From Flavobacterium sufflavum (lineage in GTDB: Bacteria > Bacteroidota > Bacteroidia > Flavobacteriales > Flavobacteriaceae), in NCBI RefSeq assembly GCF_004016525.1, contig NZ_SACJ01000005.1:124001-188000 (forward strand): a stretch of 64,000 bases of DNA, given 5' to 3'. The position numbers were made by a program, and so were the translations under genes. The notes under the pieces are model-generated. The model was not told where the DNA came from. It searched no databases and saw only the letters and a program-made list of their open reading frames with translations. Shown in pieces: positions 16,765 through 25,803 of the stretch; the stretch's first letter is position 1, and each line of letters begins with the position of its first letter.

Positions 16765-17799
16765 ATGCAAACCTATAGTTTAAAAGTTGTTGAAATCCGT
16801 AAAGAAACAGAAAATACTGTTACGCTGTGTTTTAAACAACCCGGATTAAAAAAGATAAAATATCTAGCGGGACAATATATCAGTTTGATTTTTAGGATAA
16901 ATGGCAGACGTTATGTCCGTCCTTATTCTTTTTCGTCTTGTTTCGGTATTGATAGCTATTTAGAAGTAACTGTTAAAAGAGTTCCGGGAGGGATTGTTTC
17001 TAATTATATTAATGATTTAGTACAGGTAGGTGATGTTATTGAAGTACTAAAACCAATGGGGGATTTTATCTACCCTTTAGATCAATACTTCAAGCAGGTT
17101 TTTCTTTGGGGCGTAGGTAGTGGAGTGACTCCCTTGTATTCTTTGTTAAAATTTATTTTAAATGAAGAAACGTTTAAGGATACTAAGGTACATTTAGTGT
17201 ACGGCAATCATACTGCCGCCAGTTCTATTTTTTGGAATGCTTTGCACGAGCTACAAGCTCATCATTCTGATCGATTTGAGATTACTCATTTTCATACTCG
17301 TCAAGAGTTAAATGAAGAGAATATAGATAGTTTATATGGTCGAATTCAACCGGATATGGTTTTGGAATCTTATAATTCTAATATTATAAAAGAAAGTCTT
17401 CATTATATTTGTGGTCCTTCTGATTTAAAATTAAATATTAAAAAATCTCTTAAGAATTATCAAGTAGAGGATGATTGTGTTTTAGTTGAAGATTTTGAGT
17501 TAACTAAAAATCCGGAAGATTTTAAAGGTATAGAAGATCGTAGTATTCAATTAGAATTCGATAATAGACAATATATTCTTGAAATTGAAAAAGGGAAGAA
17601 TATTTTAGAAGTGGCTCTTGATGCTGACATTGAGTTGCCCTATTCCTGTATGATTGGAAACTGCGATAGTTGTAAAGCTACTGTTCGAAGTGGTGCCGTG
17701 AAAATGATTGGGATTCCAGAAAGAATAGATTTGTCAGAGGATGAAACTTTACTATGTTGTTCTTATCCTTTAACAGAAGACATACATATAAAATTATAA
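16765..17799 (+). CDS. ddhD: CDP-6-deoxy-4-hexulose-3-dehydrase reductase (E3; DdhD/AscD-like)
   Basis: E3 passes electrons from NADH through FAD and a 2Fe-2S centre to RfbH (E1), allowing C-3 deoxygenation of CDP-4-keto-6-deoxyglucose. The 344-residue protein has a flavin domain with RPYSFSS near residue 52, an NAD-binding GVGSGVTPLY near 116, and a C-terminal plant-type ferredoxin domain with Cys295, Cys300 and Cys303 (SCMIGNCDSCK) and a fourth ligand at Cys331 or 332. In this protein the ferredoxin lies at the C-terminus. The location directly before rfbF/rfbG and in the same cluster as RfbH fixes the role. A general ferredoxin reductase is unlikely in this setting. Confidence 0.87.
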   Translation: MQTYSLKVVEIRKETENTVTLCFKQPGLKKIKYLAGQYISLIFRINGRRYVRPYSFSSCFGIDSYLEVTVKRVPGGIVSNYINDLVQVGDVIEVLKPMGDFIYPLDQYFKQVFLWGVGSGVTPLYSLLKFILNEETFKDTKVHLVYGNHTAASSIFWNALHELQAHHSDRFEITHFHTRQELNEENIDSLYGRIQPDMVLESYNSNIIKESLHYICGPSDLKLNIKKSLKNYQVEDDCVLVEDFELTKNPEDFKGIEDRSIQLEFDNRQYILEIEKGKNILEVALDADIELPYSCMIGNCDSCKATVRSGAVKMIGIPERIDLSEDETLLCCSYPLTEDIHIKL

Positions 17800-17803
17800 A
17801 CTT

Positions 17804-18580
17804 ATGAAAGTAGTTATTTTTGCGGGTGGTTTTGGTACTCGCCTTATGGAAGAAACAGAAGCTCGACCTAAGCCTATGGTTGAAATAGGAGGTAAGCCTA
17901 TTTTGTGGCATATTTTAAAAATGTATGAACAACATGGTTATAATGAGTTCATCATTTGTTTGGGTTACAAAGCTACTTTCATCAAAGAATATTTCTACAA
18001 TTATTATTTGCATAATTCGGATGTAACCATTGAATTGGCCAATAATAATATTAATGTTCATTATTCAGAAACAGAATCTTTCAAAGTAACCTTAATTGAT
18101 ACCGGATTGTATACTAATACGGCAGGACGTTTGAAACGTATTCAAAAATATGTTAAGGATGAGACTTTTATGTTGACTTATGGAGATGGTGTGGCTGATA
18201 TAGATTTAACAGAACTATTTAAATTTCATAAATTCCATGGTAGATTAGCGACTTTGACTAGTGTACAGATACCAGGACGTTTTGGAAATTTAGATATCAA
18301 TGAATCTGGTGAAGTGGGGCATTTTGAAGAAAAACCCATGGGTGATGGAATGTGGATAAATGGTGGTTTTTTTGTATTAGAGCCAGAGATATTCAAGTAT
18401 TTAGATTATGATGTCGAAGATGTACAATGGGAAAAAGGACCTTTGGCAGCTCTGGCAGAAGATAATCAATTGGCGGCTTACAGGCATAATGGATTTTGGA
18501 AATGTATGGACGCATTAAGAGATAGACATGAGTTAGAAGCAATGTGGAATTCTGGAAACGCAAAATGGAAGACATGGTAA
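17804..18580 (+). CDS. rfbF: Glucose-1-phosphate cytidylyltransferase
   Basis: This enzyme joins CTP and glucose-1-phosphate to give CDP-glucose, the entry to all CDP-3,6-dideoxyhexoses. The 258-residue product starts MKVVIFAGGFGTRLMEETEA with the nucleotidyltransferase motif and continues RPKPMVEIGGKPILWHI. The family-specific YGDGVADIDL lies near residue 126 and the FEEKPMGDGMWINGGFFVLE segment near 175. Length is standard. The equivalent Yersinia gene is called ddhA. The next gene overlaps its end, which indicates coupled translation. Confidence 0.96.
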   Translation: MKVVIFAGGFGTRLMEETEARPKPMVEIGGKPILWHILKMYEQHGYNEFIICLGYKATFIKEYFYNYYLHNSDVTIELANNNINVHYSETESFKVTLIDTGLYTNTAGRLKRIQKYVKDETFMLTYGDGVADIDLTELFKFHKFHGRLATLTSVQIPGRFGNLDINESGEVGHFEEKPMGDGMWINGGFFVLEPEIFKYLDYDVEDVQWEKGPLAALAEDNQLAAYRHNGFWKCMDALRDRHELEAMWNSGNAKWKTW

Positions 18581-19665
18581 CATCATTATTTCAAAAGTTA
18601 CAAAAAACGTATGGTGGTAAAAAAGTATTTTTAACCGGGCATACCGGTTTTAAAGGTGCCTGGATGCTGAAAACGTTGTCAATGTTAGGAGCAGATGTAA
18701 AGGGCTATGCATTGAAACCACAAACAGAAAATGACTTGTTTTATTTGATTGATGGACAGCAAATATGTGATTCTGTTATTGCTGATTTACGGGACAAACA
18801 GCGTTTACAAAAAGAAGTTGTTGATTTTCAACCGGATTTTGTTTTTCATTTGGCTGCACAGCCTTTGGTACGATTGTCTTATGAAATACCCGCTGAAACT
18901 TTTGAGGTCAATGCGATAGGTACAGCAAATGTATTAGATGCCGTGCGTCTTCTTAACAAATCTTGTTCAGTTGTTTTGATTACAACGGACAAGGTTTACC
19001 ATAACAATGAATGGTTGTATCCTTATCGCGAGAATGATCGATTAGGAGGGTATGATCCCTATAGTGCCAGTAAGGCTTGTACGGAATTGGTAATTGATTC
19101 CTACCGGAATTCATTTTTCAATATTAAAAATTATAGCCAGCACCAAAAAGGGATTGCAGTGGCAAGAGCGGGTAACGTAATAGGCGGGGGCGATTGGTCT
19201 AAAGATAGATTAATTCCTGATATAGCTAAAGCATTTGCTGTTGAAAAACCGGTTGTGATTAGAAATCCAAATTCTGTAAGGCCTTGGCAACACGTTTTGG
19301 AACCAGTGATTGGTTATTTACTGTTAGGAGCTAATTTAGCTACTGATCCCATAAGATTTAGTCAAGCCTATAATTTGGGTCCACATTTGTCGGATGCCCT
19401 TCCTGTTGAGGAGATGCTCAAATTGGCTATTGCTAGTTGGGGAAAAGGTGAATACAAAGTTGAAAGTGTTGAAGGACAGCCACACGAAGCAGGTTTGTTG
19501 AAATTGGATATAAGTAAAGCAATTACAGAATTAAAATGGCAGCCTAAAATGAATGCCCAACAAGCCGTTTTTATGACTATGGATTGGTATAGCGAGTTTA
19601 ATTCGAATAAAAATAACATTATTGATTTTACAATAGAGCAAATCAAAACTTTTTTGAATGAATAA
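18574..19665 (+). CDS. rfbG: CDP-glucose 4,6-dehydratase
   Basis: It converts CDP-glucose to CDP-4-keto-6-deoxyglucose using bound NAD. The extended short-chain dehydrogenase shows TGHTGFKGAWML near residue 22, LAAQPLVRLSYEIPAETFE near 98, the TTDK catalytic threonine-aspartate region and PYSASKACTELV with the Tyr-Lys pair near 161. The preferred ATG at 18574 gives 363 residues and leaves about 15 residues before the Rossmann motif, close to known homologues. GTG at 18544 and ATG at 18565 are in frame and would overlap rfbF further. All choices overlap the rfbF stop. The Yersinia counterpart is ddhB. Confidence 0.95.
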   Translation: MVTSLFQKLQKTYGGKKVFLTGHTGFKGAWMLKTLSMLGADVKGYALKPQTENDLFYLIDGQQICDSVIADLRDKQRLQKEVVDFQPDFVFHLAAQPLVRLSYEIPAETFEVNAIGTANVLDAVRLLNKSCSVVLITTDKVYHNNEWLYPYRENDRLGGYDPYSASKACTELVIDSYRNSFFNIKNYSQHQKGIAVARAGNVIGGGDWSKDRLIPDIAKAFAVEKPVVIRNPNSVRPWQHVLEPVIGYLLLGANLATDPIRFSQAYNLGPHLSDALPVEEMLKLAIASWGKGEYKVESVEGQPHEAGLLKLDISKAITELKWQPKMNAQQAVFMTMDWYSEFNSNKNNIIDFTIEQIKTFLNE

Positions 19666-20575
19666 AGTTTTGATAACAGGTATTACAGGTTTTTTAGGTT
19701 CTCATATTGCTGAGAATTTGATTGCTTCTAATATAACTGTAATAGGATTGAAACGAAAGAATTCGGATACATGGAGATGTAAAGGATTTGAAGATGCAGT
19801 TCAGTGGATTGACATTGATGAAGAGGGATTATATGTGAAGGAATTATCATCGATAAGTTTTGATACTGTTATCCATGGAGCATGGATTGGTGTAGAATCT
19901 GATTTAAGGGATAATTGGAGCGAACAGTCCAAAAATATTTTTTTCCTATTGTCTTTGTTGCAGATTTCTAAAAATGCAGGGGTTCGTAAATTTATATTTT
20001 TAGGTTCGCAAGCAGAGTATGGAAGTTTTAACGGTAAAATCAATGAGGATTACCCCTCAAACGCATTAAATGCCTATGCTGGTGTAAAGTTGGCCTGTCT
20101 TGAATTAGTGAAAACATTCTGTTTGACCAATAATATAAACTGGATTTGGTTGCGATTATTTTCTTTTTTTGGAGAAAAGGAAAACAGTAATTGGCTTATA
20201 CCGTCTTTGATTCGTACAATGAAAGTTGAAAAGCAAATGGATTTCACCAAAGGTGAACAAAAATATGCTTATTTGTATGTAAAGGATTTTGCGGTTATCA
20301 TGAATTACGTGATAACAAATTCAATTCAATCTGGTATTTATAATATTTCCTCGAACGAATCAAGAACTATTAAGTCATTGATAGAAGAAATCAGGGATTA
20401 CGTGAACCCAAATTTTGTTTTGAATTTTGGGGCTTTGCCATATAGAGAAAATCAATCAATGCATATGGAAGGAGATAGTGGAAAACTTTTTTCTCAAATT
20501 GGGAAAATAACCCCTACAGATTTTAGAAAGGCTTTAGTTAATACTTTAGAATATTACATAAAAACTAATTCATAA
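19658..20575 (+). CDS. NAD(P)-dependent sugar epimerase/reductase, candidate YerF or CDP-hexulose reductase
   Basis: The 305-residue protein is an extended short-chain dehydrogenase with TGITGFLGSHIAENL from residue 7, FLGSQAEYG near 113, and the active-site Tyr140 and Lys144 in NAYAGVKLACLEL. It overlaps rfbG by eight bases and ends one base before the thiamine-diphosphate enzyme. In CDP-dideoxyhexose clusters, such a protein is the last-step reductase: abequose or paratose synthase in simple pathways, or YerF, which reduces the keto group of the two-carbon branch, in the yersiniose pathway. The adjacent YerE-like enzyme favours the YerF role. The sequence alone does not tell the two apart, so no symbol is assigned. 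Confidence 0.7.
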   Translation: MNKVLITGITGFLGSHIAENLIASNITVIGLKRKNSDTWRCKGFEDAVQWIDIDEEGLYVKELSSISFDTVIHGAWIGVESDLRDNWSEQSKNIFFLLSLLQISKNAGVRKFIFLGSQAEYGSFNGKINEDYPSNALNAYAGVKLACLELVKTFCLTNNINWIWLRLFSFFGEKENSNWLIPSLIRTMKVEKQMDFTKGEQKYAYLYVKDFAVIMNYVITNSIQSGIYNISSNESRTIKSLIEEIRDYVNPNFVLNFGALPYRENQSMHMEGDSGKLFSQIGKITPTDFRKALVNTLEYYIKTNS

Positions 20576-20576
20576 G

Positions 20577-22295
20577 ATGAAAGCATCAGATTTTATAGTT
20601 GAATTTTTGGAGAAAAAAGGTATTACCAGTGTTTTTGAATTATCTGGAGGGATGATTACGCATTTATTGGATTCATTTAATCAGAGAACAAAAATAAATG
20701 TTGTTTCTATGCATCATGAACAGGGAGCTGCTTTTGCAGCTGAAGGTTTTGCAAGGGTAACGGGGCTTCCTGGGGTAGCTTTGGCAACATCAGGTCCTGG
20801 AGCTACAAATCTGCTAACAGGAATTGGTAGCTGTTATTTCGATTCAGTGCCTGCTATTTTTATTACGGGTCAGGTAAACCGTCATGAATTAAAGGGAGAC
20901 AGGGCAATAAGACAATTGGGTTTTCAGGAAACGGATATTATTTCGATGGCAAAACCTATTACGAAAGCTTGTTTTCAAATTTTAGACGGGAATGAGATAC
21001 CTCAAATTTTTGAAAAGGCATTTGAAATTGCTTTGGAAGGAAGACCAGGTCCAGTTCTTATAGATGTTCCTATGGATATTCAGCGTTTTCAGATAGAAGA
21101 CACAAAAATTGAATTACAAAGTGGGCAAGAGGAGGAAATTAGTCCTGTAGTAATTCAAAATATGATTAATGATATTCAGCAGGCCAAAAAGCCGCTGATA
21201 TTGGCAGGAAGGGGAATTAAAGCCTCCAATAGTCAACAGAATTTTGAATTATTTGTGCATGAAACAAAAATTCCTGTCATAACGACACTTTTGGGTCTGG
21301 ATACTATGGAATATGCCAATCCGCAACGTGTGGGCTTTATAGGGAGCTACGGAAATCGATGGGCCAATATTGCTTTTGGGGAATGTGATTTACTTATCGT
21401 TTTGGGAAGCAGACTGGATATCCGTCAAACCGGAGCGGACACAAAATTTATCGAAAACAGAAAAATTTATCACATAGACTGTGAAAAGGGTGAAATTAAC
21501 AATCGAGTTACAGGTTGTATTGCCATAAATAACGATTTAAAATCTTTTTTTTCCAAGTTTCACCAAGTTGCCTCAGATAGTAAATTTGCTTTGCCAAAAC
21601 CGTGGTTGAATCAAATTGAGGAATTAAAAAATACTTGGCCCGACACAAAAGAGTTAAAGACCAAGGGCATAAATCCAAATGAGTTTATTCATTTGCTTTC
21701 GAATAACGCTATCAAAGCAAAAGCATATTTGGCAGATGTAGGTAGTCATCAAATGTGGACTGCTCAATCAGTCGAATTGAGTAATTCTCAATTGTTCTTA
21801 ACTTCTGGAGGTATGGGAGCAATGGGGTTTGCTTTGCCTGCGGCTATAGGAGCTTGTTTTGCTTTTGAGAAAAAACCTGTAGTGACCGTTATAGGAGATG
21901 GCTGTATGCAAATTAATATTCAAGAATTGCAAACAATTGTCAGAAACAAACTGCCTGTTAAAATTATCGTGATGAATAACAGAAATTTAGGGATGATTCG
22001 CCAGTTTCAGGATAGTTATTTTGAGTCACGTTATCAATCAACCTATTGGGGTTATGATGCGCCTGATTTTGAAAAGGTAGCTGTTGCTTATGGAATTGAT
22101 TCAAAGACAATTGTTGCAACGGATGAAATTAAGGATGCTGTGAATTGGTTGTGGGAAGGGGATAATGAAAATAAACCTCAATTATTGCAGGTAATGATAG
22201 ATCCACACACCAATACCTATCCCAAAATCGCTTTCGGACGACCAATAACAGAAATGGAGCCTTTTGCTAAGCCAATAGAAATGGAAGGAACCTAA
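20577..22295 (+). CDS. yerE: Thiamine-diphosphate enzyme of acetohydroxyacid-synthase type, candidate YerE
   Basis: The 572-residue protein has the three-domain layout of acetolactate synthase. The catalytic Glu48 is in MHHEQGAAFAAEGFAR, LATSGPGATNLLTGI lies near 80, and the ThDP signature starts with GDG at 440-442 and ends at NNRN near 468. Its place inside a CDP-3,6-dideoxyhexose operon, between a reductase and RfbH, argues against amino-acid synthesis. No regulatory small subunit gene is nearby. In Yersinia, YerE adds an acetyl unit from pyruvate to C-4 of CDP-3,6-dideoxy-4-ketoglucose, making the branched sugar yersiniose. That chemistry is the best fit here. Use of another 2-keto acid or keto-sugar is possible. 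Confidence 0.75.
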   Translation: MKASDFIVEFLEKKGITSVFELSGGMITHLLDSFNQRTKINVVSMHHEQGAAFAAEGFARVTGLPGVALATSGPGATNLLTGIGSCYFDSVPAIFITGQVNRHELKGDRAIRQLGFQETDIISMAKPITKACFQILDGNEIPQIFEKAFEIALEGRPGPVLIDVPMDIQRFQIEDTKIELQSGQEEEISPVVIQNMINDIQQAKKPLILAGRGIKASNSQQNFELFVHETKIPVITTLLGLDTMEYANPQRVGFIGSYGNRWANIAFGECDLLIVLGSRLDIRQTGADTKFIENRKIYHIDCEKGEINNRVTGCIAINNDLKSFFSKFHQVASDSKFALPKPWLNQIEELKNTWPDTKELKTKGINPNEFIHLLSNNAIKAKAYLADVGSHQMWTAQSVELSNSQLFLTSGGMGAMGFALPAAIGACFAFEKKPVVTVIGDGCMQINIQELQTIVRNKLPVKIIVMNNRNLGMIRQFQDSYFESRYQSTYWGYDAPDFEKVAVAYGIDSKTIVATDEIKDAVNWLWEGDNENKPQLLQVMIDPHTNTYPKIAFGRPITEMEPFAKPIEMEGT

Positions 22296-22348
22296 TGGCT
22301 TAATATAACTGAGATATATAAAGAATAAAATAATCATAATAATTTAAT

Positions 22349-23653
22349 ATGTTAAAAAACATACAAGATCTTTCTCTTGAAAACAGTCTGAGAGAAATAG
22401 CAAAGAAGAAAACGACCCAAATAATTGTTCCTGGTGAAAATTATATTCCTGTGACAGGAAAAGTATTAGACGAAGAAGATATTTTATTGGGTGTTGATGC
22501 GGCTTTAGACGGTTGGTTGACGGCTGGTCGTTTTGCCAATACCTTTGAAACCGATTTTGCAGCTTATTTTGGCGCTACAAAAGCCTTGTTGGTGAATTCA
22601 GGCTCATCAGCCAATTTGGTAGCATTTTATGCTTTGACATCTCCAAAATTAGGAGAGAGAGCTATTAAACCGGGGGATGAGGTAATTACTGTTGCGGCTG
22701 GTTTTCCTACTACGATCAACCCAGCGATTCAATTTGGAGCGATTCCTGTTTTTATTGATGTGGATATTGCAACGCATAATGTGAAAGCAGATATGATTGA
22801 GGCAGCAGTAAGTCCTAAAACAAAAGCAATTATGATTGCACATTCATTGGGGAATCCATTTGATTTGGACGAGGTGATGCGTGTGGCTAAAAAATATAAT
22901 TTATGGGTAGTGGAAGATGATTGCGATTCATTGGGAGCAACCTATAAGGGACAAAAAACCGGAACTTTCGGTGATATTTCTACTTTCTCATTCTATCCGG
23001 CACACCATATTACGATGGGTGAAGGAGGAGCGGTTGTGATTAATAACCCTGTTTTGGCCAAATTAGCCGAAAGTTTCCGTGATTGGGGACGTGATTGTTA
23101 TTGTGAACCAGGTAAAGATGATACCTGTGGTTGCCGTTTTGGACAGCAGTTAGGAACATTGCCTTACGGTTATGATCACAAATATACCTATTCTCATATT
23201 GGATTTAATCTAAAAGTTACCGATATGCAAGCCGCTTTTGGGGTGGCCCAAATCAAAAAAATTGATTACTTCGTTCAACGTAGAAGAGAAAATTATGCCG
23301 CTTTGTACGAGCGTATGAAAGAATTTGAAGAAGTATTTATTCTTCCGGAACCAACTCCAAATTCAGAACCTTCTTGGTTTGGATTTCTATTAACACTTCG
23401 CGAGGGGGATGCAAACGATCGTCATATGTTAGTTCAGCATTTAGAGAAAAATAAAATTGGAACCCGTTTGTTATTTGGAGGGAATCTGTTAAGACAGCCT
23501 GCTTATGCTAATATAGAACATCGTGTAGTTGGAGATTTGACTAATACAGACACTATAATGAATCAATCGTTTTGGTTGGGCGTATGGCCAGGGTTGAATG
23601 AGACGCATTATGATTATATAGCAAGTATAATTAGAAATTATCTAAACTCTTAA
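22349..23653 (+). CDS. rfbH: CDP-4-dehydro-6-deoxyglucose 3-dehydratase (E1, RfbH)
   Basis: E1 removes the C-3 hydroxyl of CDP-4-keto-6-deoxyglucose with pyridoxamine phosphate and a 2Fe-2S cluster, reduced by E3 (16765). The 434-residue protein has the DegT fold but carries His219-His220 where aminotransferases have the PLP lysine ([14 protein letters not shown]). That substitution defines this dehydratase and blocks ordinary transamination. Four cysteines at 250, 252, 260 and 262 ([13 protein letters not shown]) match the unusual cluster-binding pattern of characterised E1. Length is standard. It is called ddhC in Yersinia. It completes a six-gene module with rfbF, rfbG, E3, the reductase and the ThDP enzyme. 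Confidence 0.96.
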   Translation: MLKNIQDLSLENSLREIAKKKTTQIIVPGENYIPVTGKVLDEEDILLGVDAALDGWLTAGRFANTFETDFAAYFGATKALLVNSGSSANLVAFYALTSPKLGERAIKPGDEVITVAAGFPTTINPAIQFGAIPVFIDVDIATHNVKADMIEAAVSPKTKAIMIAHSLGNPFDLDEVMRVAKKYNLWVVEDDCDSLGATYKGQKTGTFGDISTFSFYPAHHITMGEGGAVVINNPVLAKLAESFRDWGRDCYCEPGKDDTCGCRFGQQLGTLPYGYDHKYTYSHIGFNLKVTDMQAAFGVAQIKKIDYFVQRRRENYAALYERMKEFEEVFILPEPTPNSEPSWFGFLLTLREGDANDRHMLVQHLEKNKIGTRLLFGGNLLRQPAYANIEHRVVGDLTNTDTIMNQSFWLGVWPGLNETHYDYIASIIRNYLNS

Positions 23654-23666
23654 TAACAATTATAAA

Positions 23667-24491
23667 ATGGCTATATCTGCATTTTTACCAGTTTATAATG
23701 AAGAAAAACGTATAAAAGATACTTTAGAATCGTTGATTTGGTGTGATGAAATTATTTTGGTAGATAAAAATAGTAGTGATAGAACTGTAGAGATAGCAAA
23801 GAGTTTTGGAAAAAAAGTTAAAGTCTTTTTTATGAACAATTCTTTAGCATATGATTCTTCTGAGTGGAATGTTTTTCTTGATAATTGTAGTTGTGAATGG
23901 ACTATACTCTTTACTGCAAGTGATGTAATTCACCCGAAGTTAGTTGAAAAGATAACAGAACTTATAGATAAGAAAGATTTTAATTATGACATTATTAATA
24001 TTCCATTCAGAAGGTATATTCTCGGTTTAGAATCTAAAAGATCTCCTTGGTATTCAGAACTTAGCCCGAAAATTGTAAAAAAGTCATCAATTATTATTGA
24101 TAAAACGGGAGTTCATAATGCCGCTCAATTTATTGGAAATTGTTTTAATTTGAAAAACAGTGACGAATTTAGTATGTATCATCTCACTCATGAGACTGTA
24201 GATATTATGATGGAAAGACATATCAGATATTGGAGAGGCGAGGCAAATAATAACGAAGTTAGTTTGAACAAATCTGCTATTACTGTTTTGAAAGAATTTG
24301 TTAAGATTATTTTTATTCGAAAAACTTTTTTGATGGGCAAGAATGGAATTATGTTGATGTTTGCTTATTTGTCTTATTACATGATGGCATATGTCTACAA
24401 ATGGGAAAAATCACAAGGTAACTCTTCGAATGAGTATATGCGAATTCGAAGTGTTATTTTGAACGATTGGAAAAGCACTAATAAATCTTAA
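23667..24491 (+). CDS. Glycosyltransferase family 2, WaaE/KdtX-like
   Basis: The 274-residue product begins MAISAFLPVYNEEKRIKDTL, then has CDEIILVDKNSSDRTVEIAK near residue 28 and a DVIHP metal-site region near 90 where many members have DxD. The opening with inward Asn-Glu and the later basic segment resemble the WaaE/KdtX branch of family 2, in which the C-terminal third associates with the membrane. It should transfer one sugar of the repeat unit on the cytoplasmic side. Donor and acceptor cannot be named. It is the first gene of the AT-rich core that follows the CDP-sugar module. Confidence 0.83.
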   Translation: MAISAFLPVYNEEKRIKDTLESLIWCDEIILVDKNSSDRTVEIAKSFGKKVKVFFMNNSLAYDSSEWNVFLDNCSCEWTILFTASDVIHPKLVEKITELIDKKDFNYDIINIPFRRYILGLESKRSPWYSELSPKIVKKSSIIIDKTGVHNAAQFIGNCFNLKNSDEFSMYHLTHETVDIMMERHIRYWRGEANNNEVSLNKSAITVLKEFVKIIFIRKTFLMGKNGIMLMFAYLSYYMMAYVYKWEKSQGNSSNEYMRIRSVILNDWKSTNKS

Positions 24492-24540
24492 TTTGTTTTA
24501 GAATTTGCGTTTAATTCAAAAACATTAAAATAAATTTTAC

Positions 24541-25803
24541 TTGAAACAAACTATTTTTAATCTTGTTGATAGATTTTTTAAATTAGGGATGCTTTTTTTT
24601 CTTTCTATCTTTATAGGGAGATTTTTGGGGCCTGAAAGTCTGGGTAAATATTCATTAATCACAAGTGTCGTTCTGGTATTTTCTACATTTATAACTGGGG
24701 GATCAGATATTTTAATTTTTAGAGATTTTTCGTTAAAAAATACTCTTACCAGAAATATTATTTATTCATTTTATGCTAGGATATTTTTCTTAATATTATC
24801 AATTTTAATTCTATTCATTTGTAGACAGTTTTATTTTCAAAATATTACAAACGAAATTTTTTGTATAATTTGTTGGTTCTTATTGTTTTTCTTATTTAAT
24901 GCAAATGAACAGTATTTTATTTCACGGGGAAATACCTCATTTTTTTTGAAGCTTACATTTTTAATTTGTGTCCCTTTTTTTTTACTAAAAATATTTTTAA
25001 TTTATTATTTTTCAGATGTAATCCCAAAGTTTTATATTGATGTTGTTGAACAATTTTTTCTTGTAATCATTTTATTTTATTTTGTTTATAAAAGCTTTAC
25101 TATAAAAAAAGAAAATTTTATAATATCAAAAAAAATTTTCAATAAGTGGGTTTTTAATTTCATTCCCTTATGGTTAAATGCCATTATTGTTATCTTATAT
25201 ACTAAAGCAGATCAGTTTATTTTATCTGAATATTTAGGCATGTCTGAATTAGGTAAATATATGGCATCAATACAAATTTCGTCTATCATACTAATACCTG
25301 TTTCTGCATTGCTTTCAAGCAAATTAGGATTGCTTCTAAATTTAAAAATAAATGATTCTGTCTCGTTTGAAGATAAAATTAAACAGTATACTTTATTTGT
25401 TTTTCGTTTGGCTGTTTTATGGTCTGTTTTTCTATATTTTTTTTCTGAAATAATTTTAACGCTAATATTTGGAGATAAATTTAAGGGAACAAGTATCTAT
25501 ATGGTTCTGTATTCTTTTGCAATGATTTTTAATTGTATTGGTATGGTTGCCGGGCAATGGATTATCGTCGAAAAGCTGTATTGGATACCAACATTTAGAA
25601 GTATTATTGGGTTACTGTTTAATGTGGTTTTAAACTTTATATTAATTCCCAAATATGGTGTTTTGGGAGCCTGTTATTCTGCAATAATTACTTCGTTCAT
25701 TACTAATTTCGTTCTTTACTTTTTTTCAAAAAATGGCAAACCTATTTTCTTTTTACAATTAGCAGCTTTATCACAAACTTTTAATTTAAAAAAGCTGCTA
25801 TGA
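24541..25803 (+). CDS. wzx: Oligosaccharide flippase Wzx (MATE/MOP superfamily)
   Basis: The 420-residue protein is almost entirely hydrophobic with about 12 membrane segments, and opens MKQTIFNLVDRFFKLGMLFF followed by GRFLGPESLGKYSLI. That pairing of a helix with G-x-x-G-P-x-x-x-G is characteristic of O-antigen and capsule flippases. Short positively charged loops and QYFISRGNTSFFLK and YTKADQFILSEYLG (near 115 and 220) are also typical. Start is TTG at 24541; no ATG occurs before the second residue block. It should flip undecaprenyl-linked repeat units to the periplasm for the Wzy protein at 27439. Its stop overlaps the next start by four bases. Confidence 0.88.
   Translation: MKQTIFNLVDRFFKLGMLFFLSIFIGRFLGPESLGKYSLITSVVLVFSTFITGGSDILIFRDFSLKNTLTRNIIYSFYARIFFLILSILILFICRQFYFQNITNEIFCIICWFLLFFLFNANEQYFISRGNTSFFLKLTFLICVPFFLLKIFLIYYFSDVIPKFYIDVVEQFFLVIILFYFVYKSFTIKKENFIISKKIFNKWVFNFIPLWLNAIIVILYTKADQFILSEYLGMSELGKYMASIQISSIILIPVSALLSSKLGLLLNLKINDSVSFEDKIKQYTLFVFRLAVLWSVFLYFFSEIILTLIFGDKFKGTSIYMVLYSFAMIFNCIGMVAGQWIIVEKLYWIPTFRSIIGLLFNVVLNFILIPKYGVLGACYSAIITSFITNFVLYFFSKNGKPIFFLQLAALSQTFNLKKLL

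Noticed and set aside
20577..22295. Biosynthetic acetolactate synthase for branched-chain amino acids
   Set aside because: The catalytic fold is the same, but there is no small subunit or ilv gene nearby and the gene sits between a CDP-sugar reductase and RfbH, so a sugar-branching role fits better.
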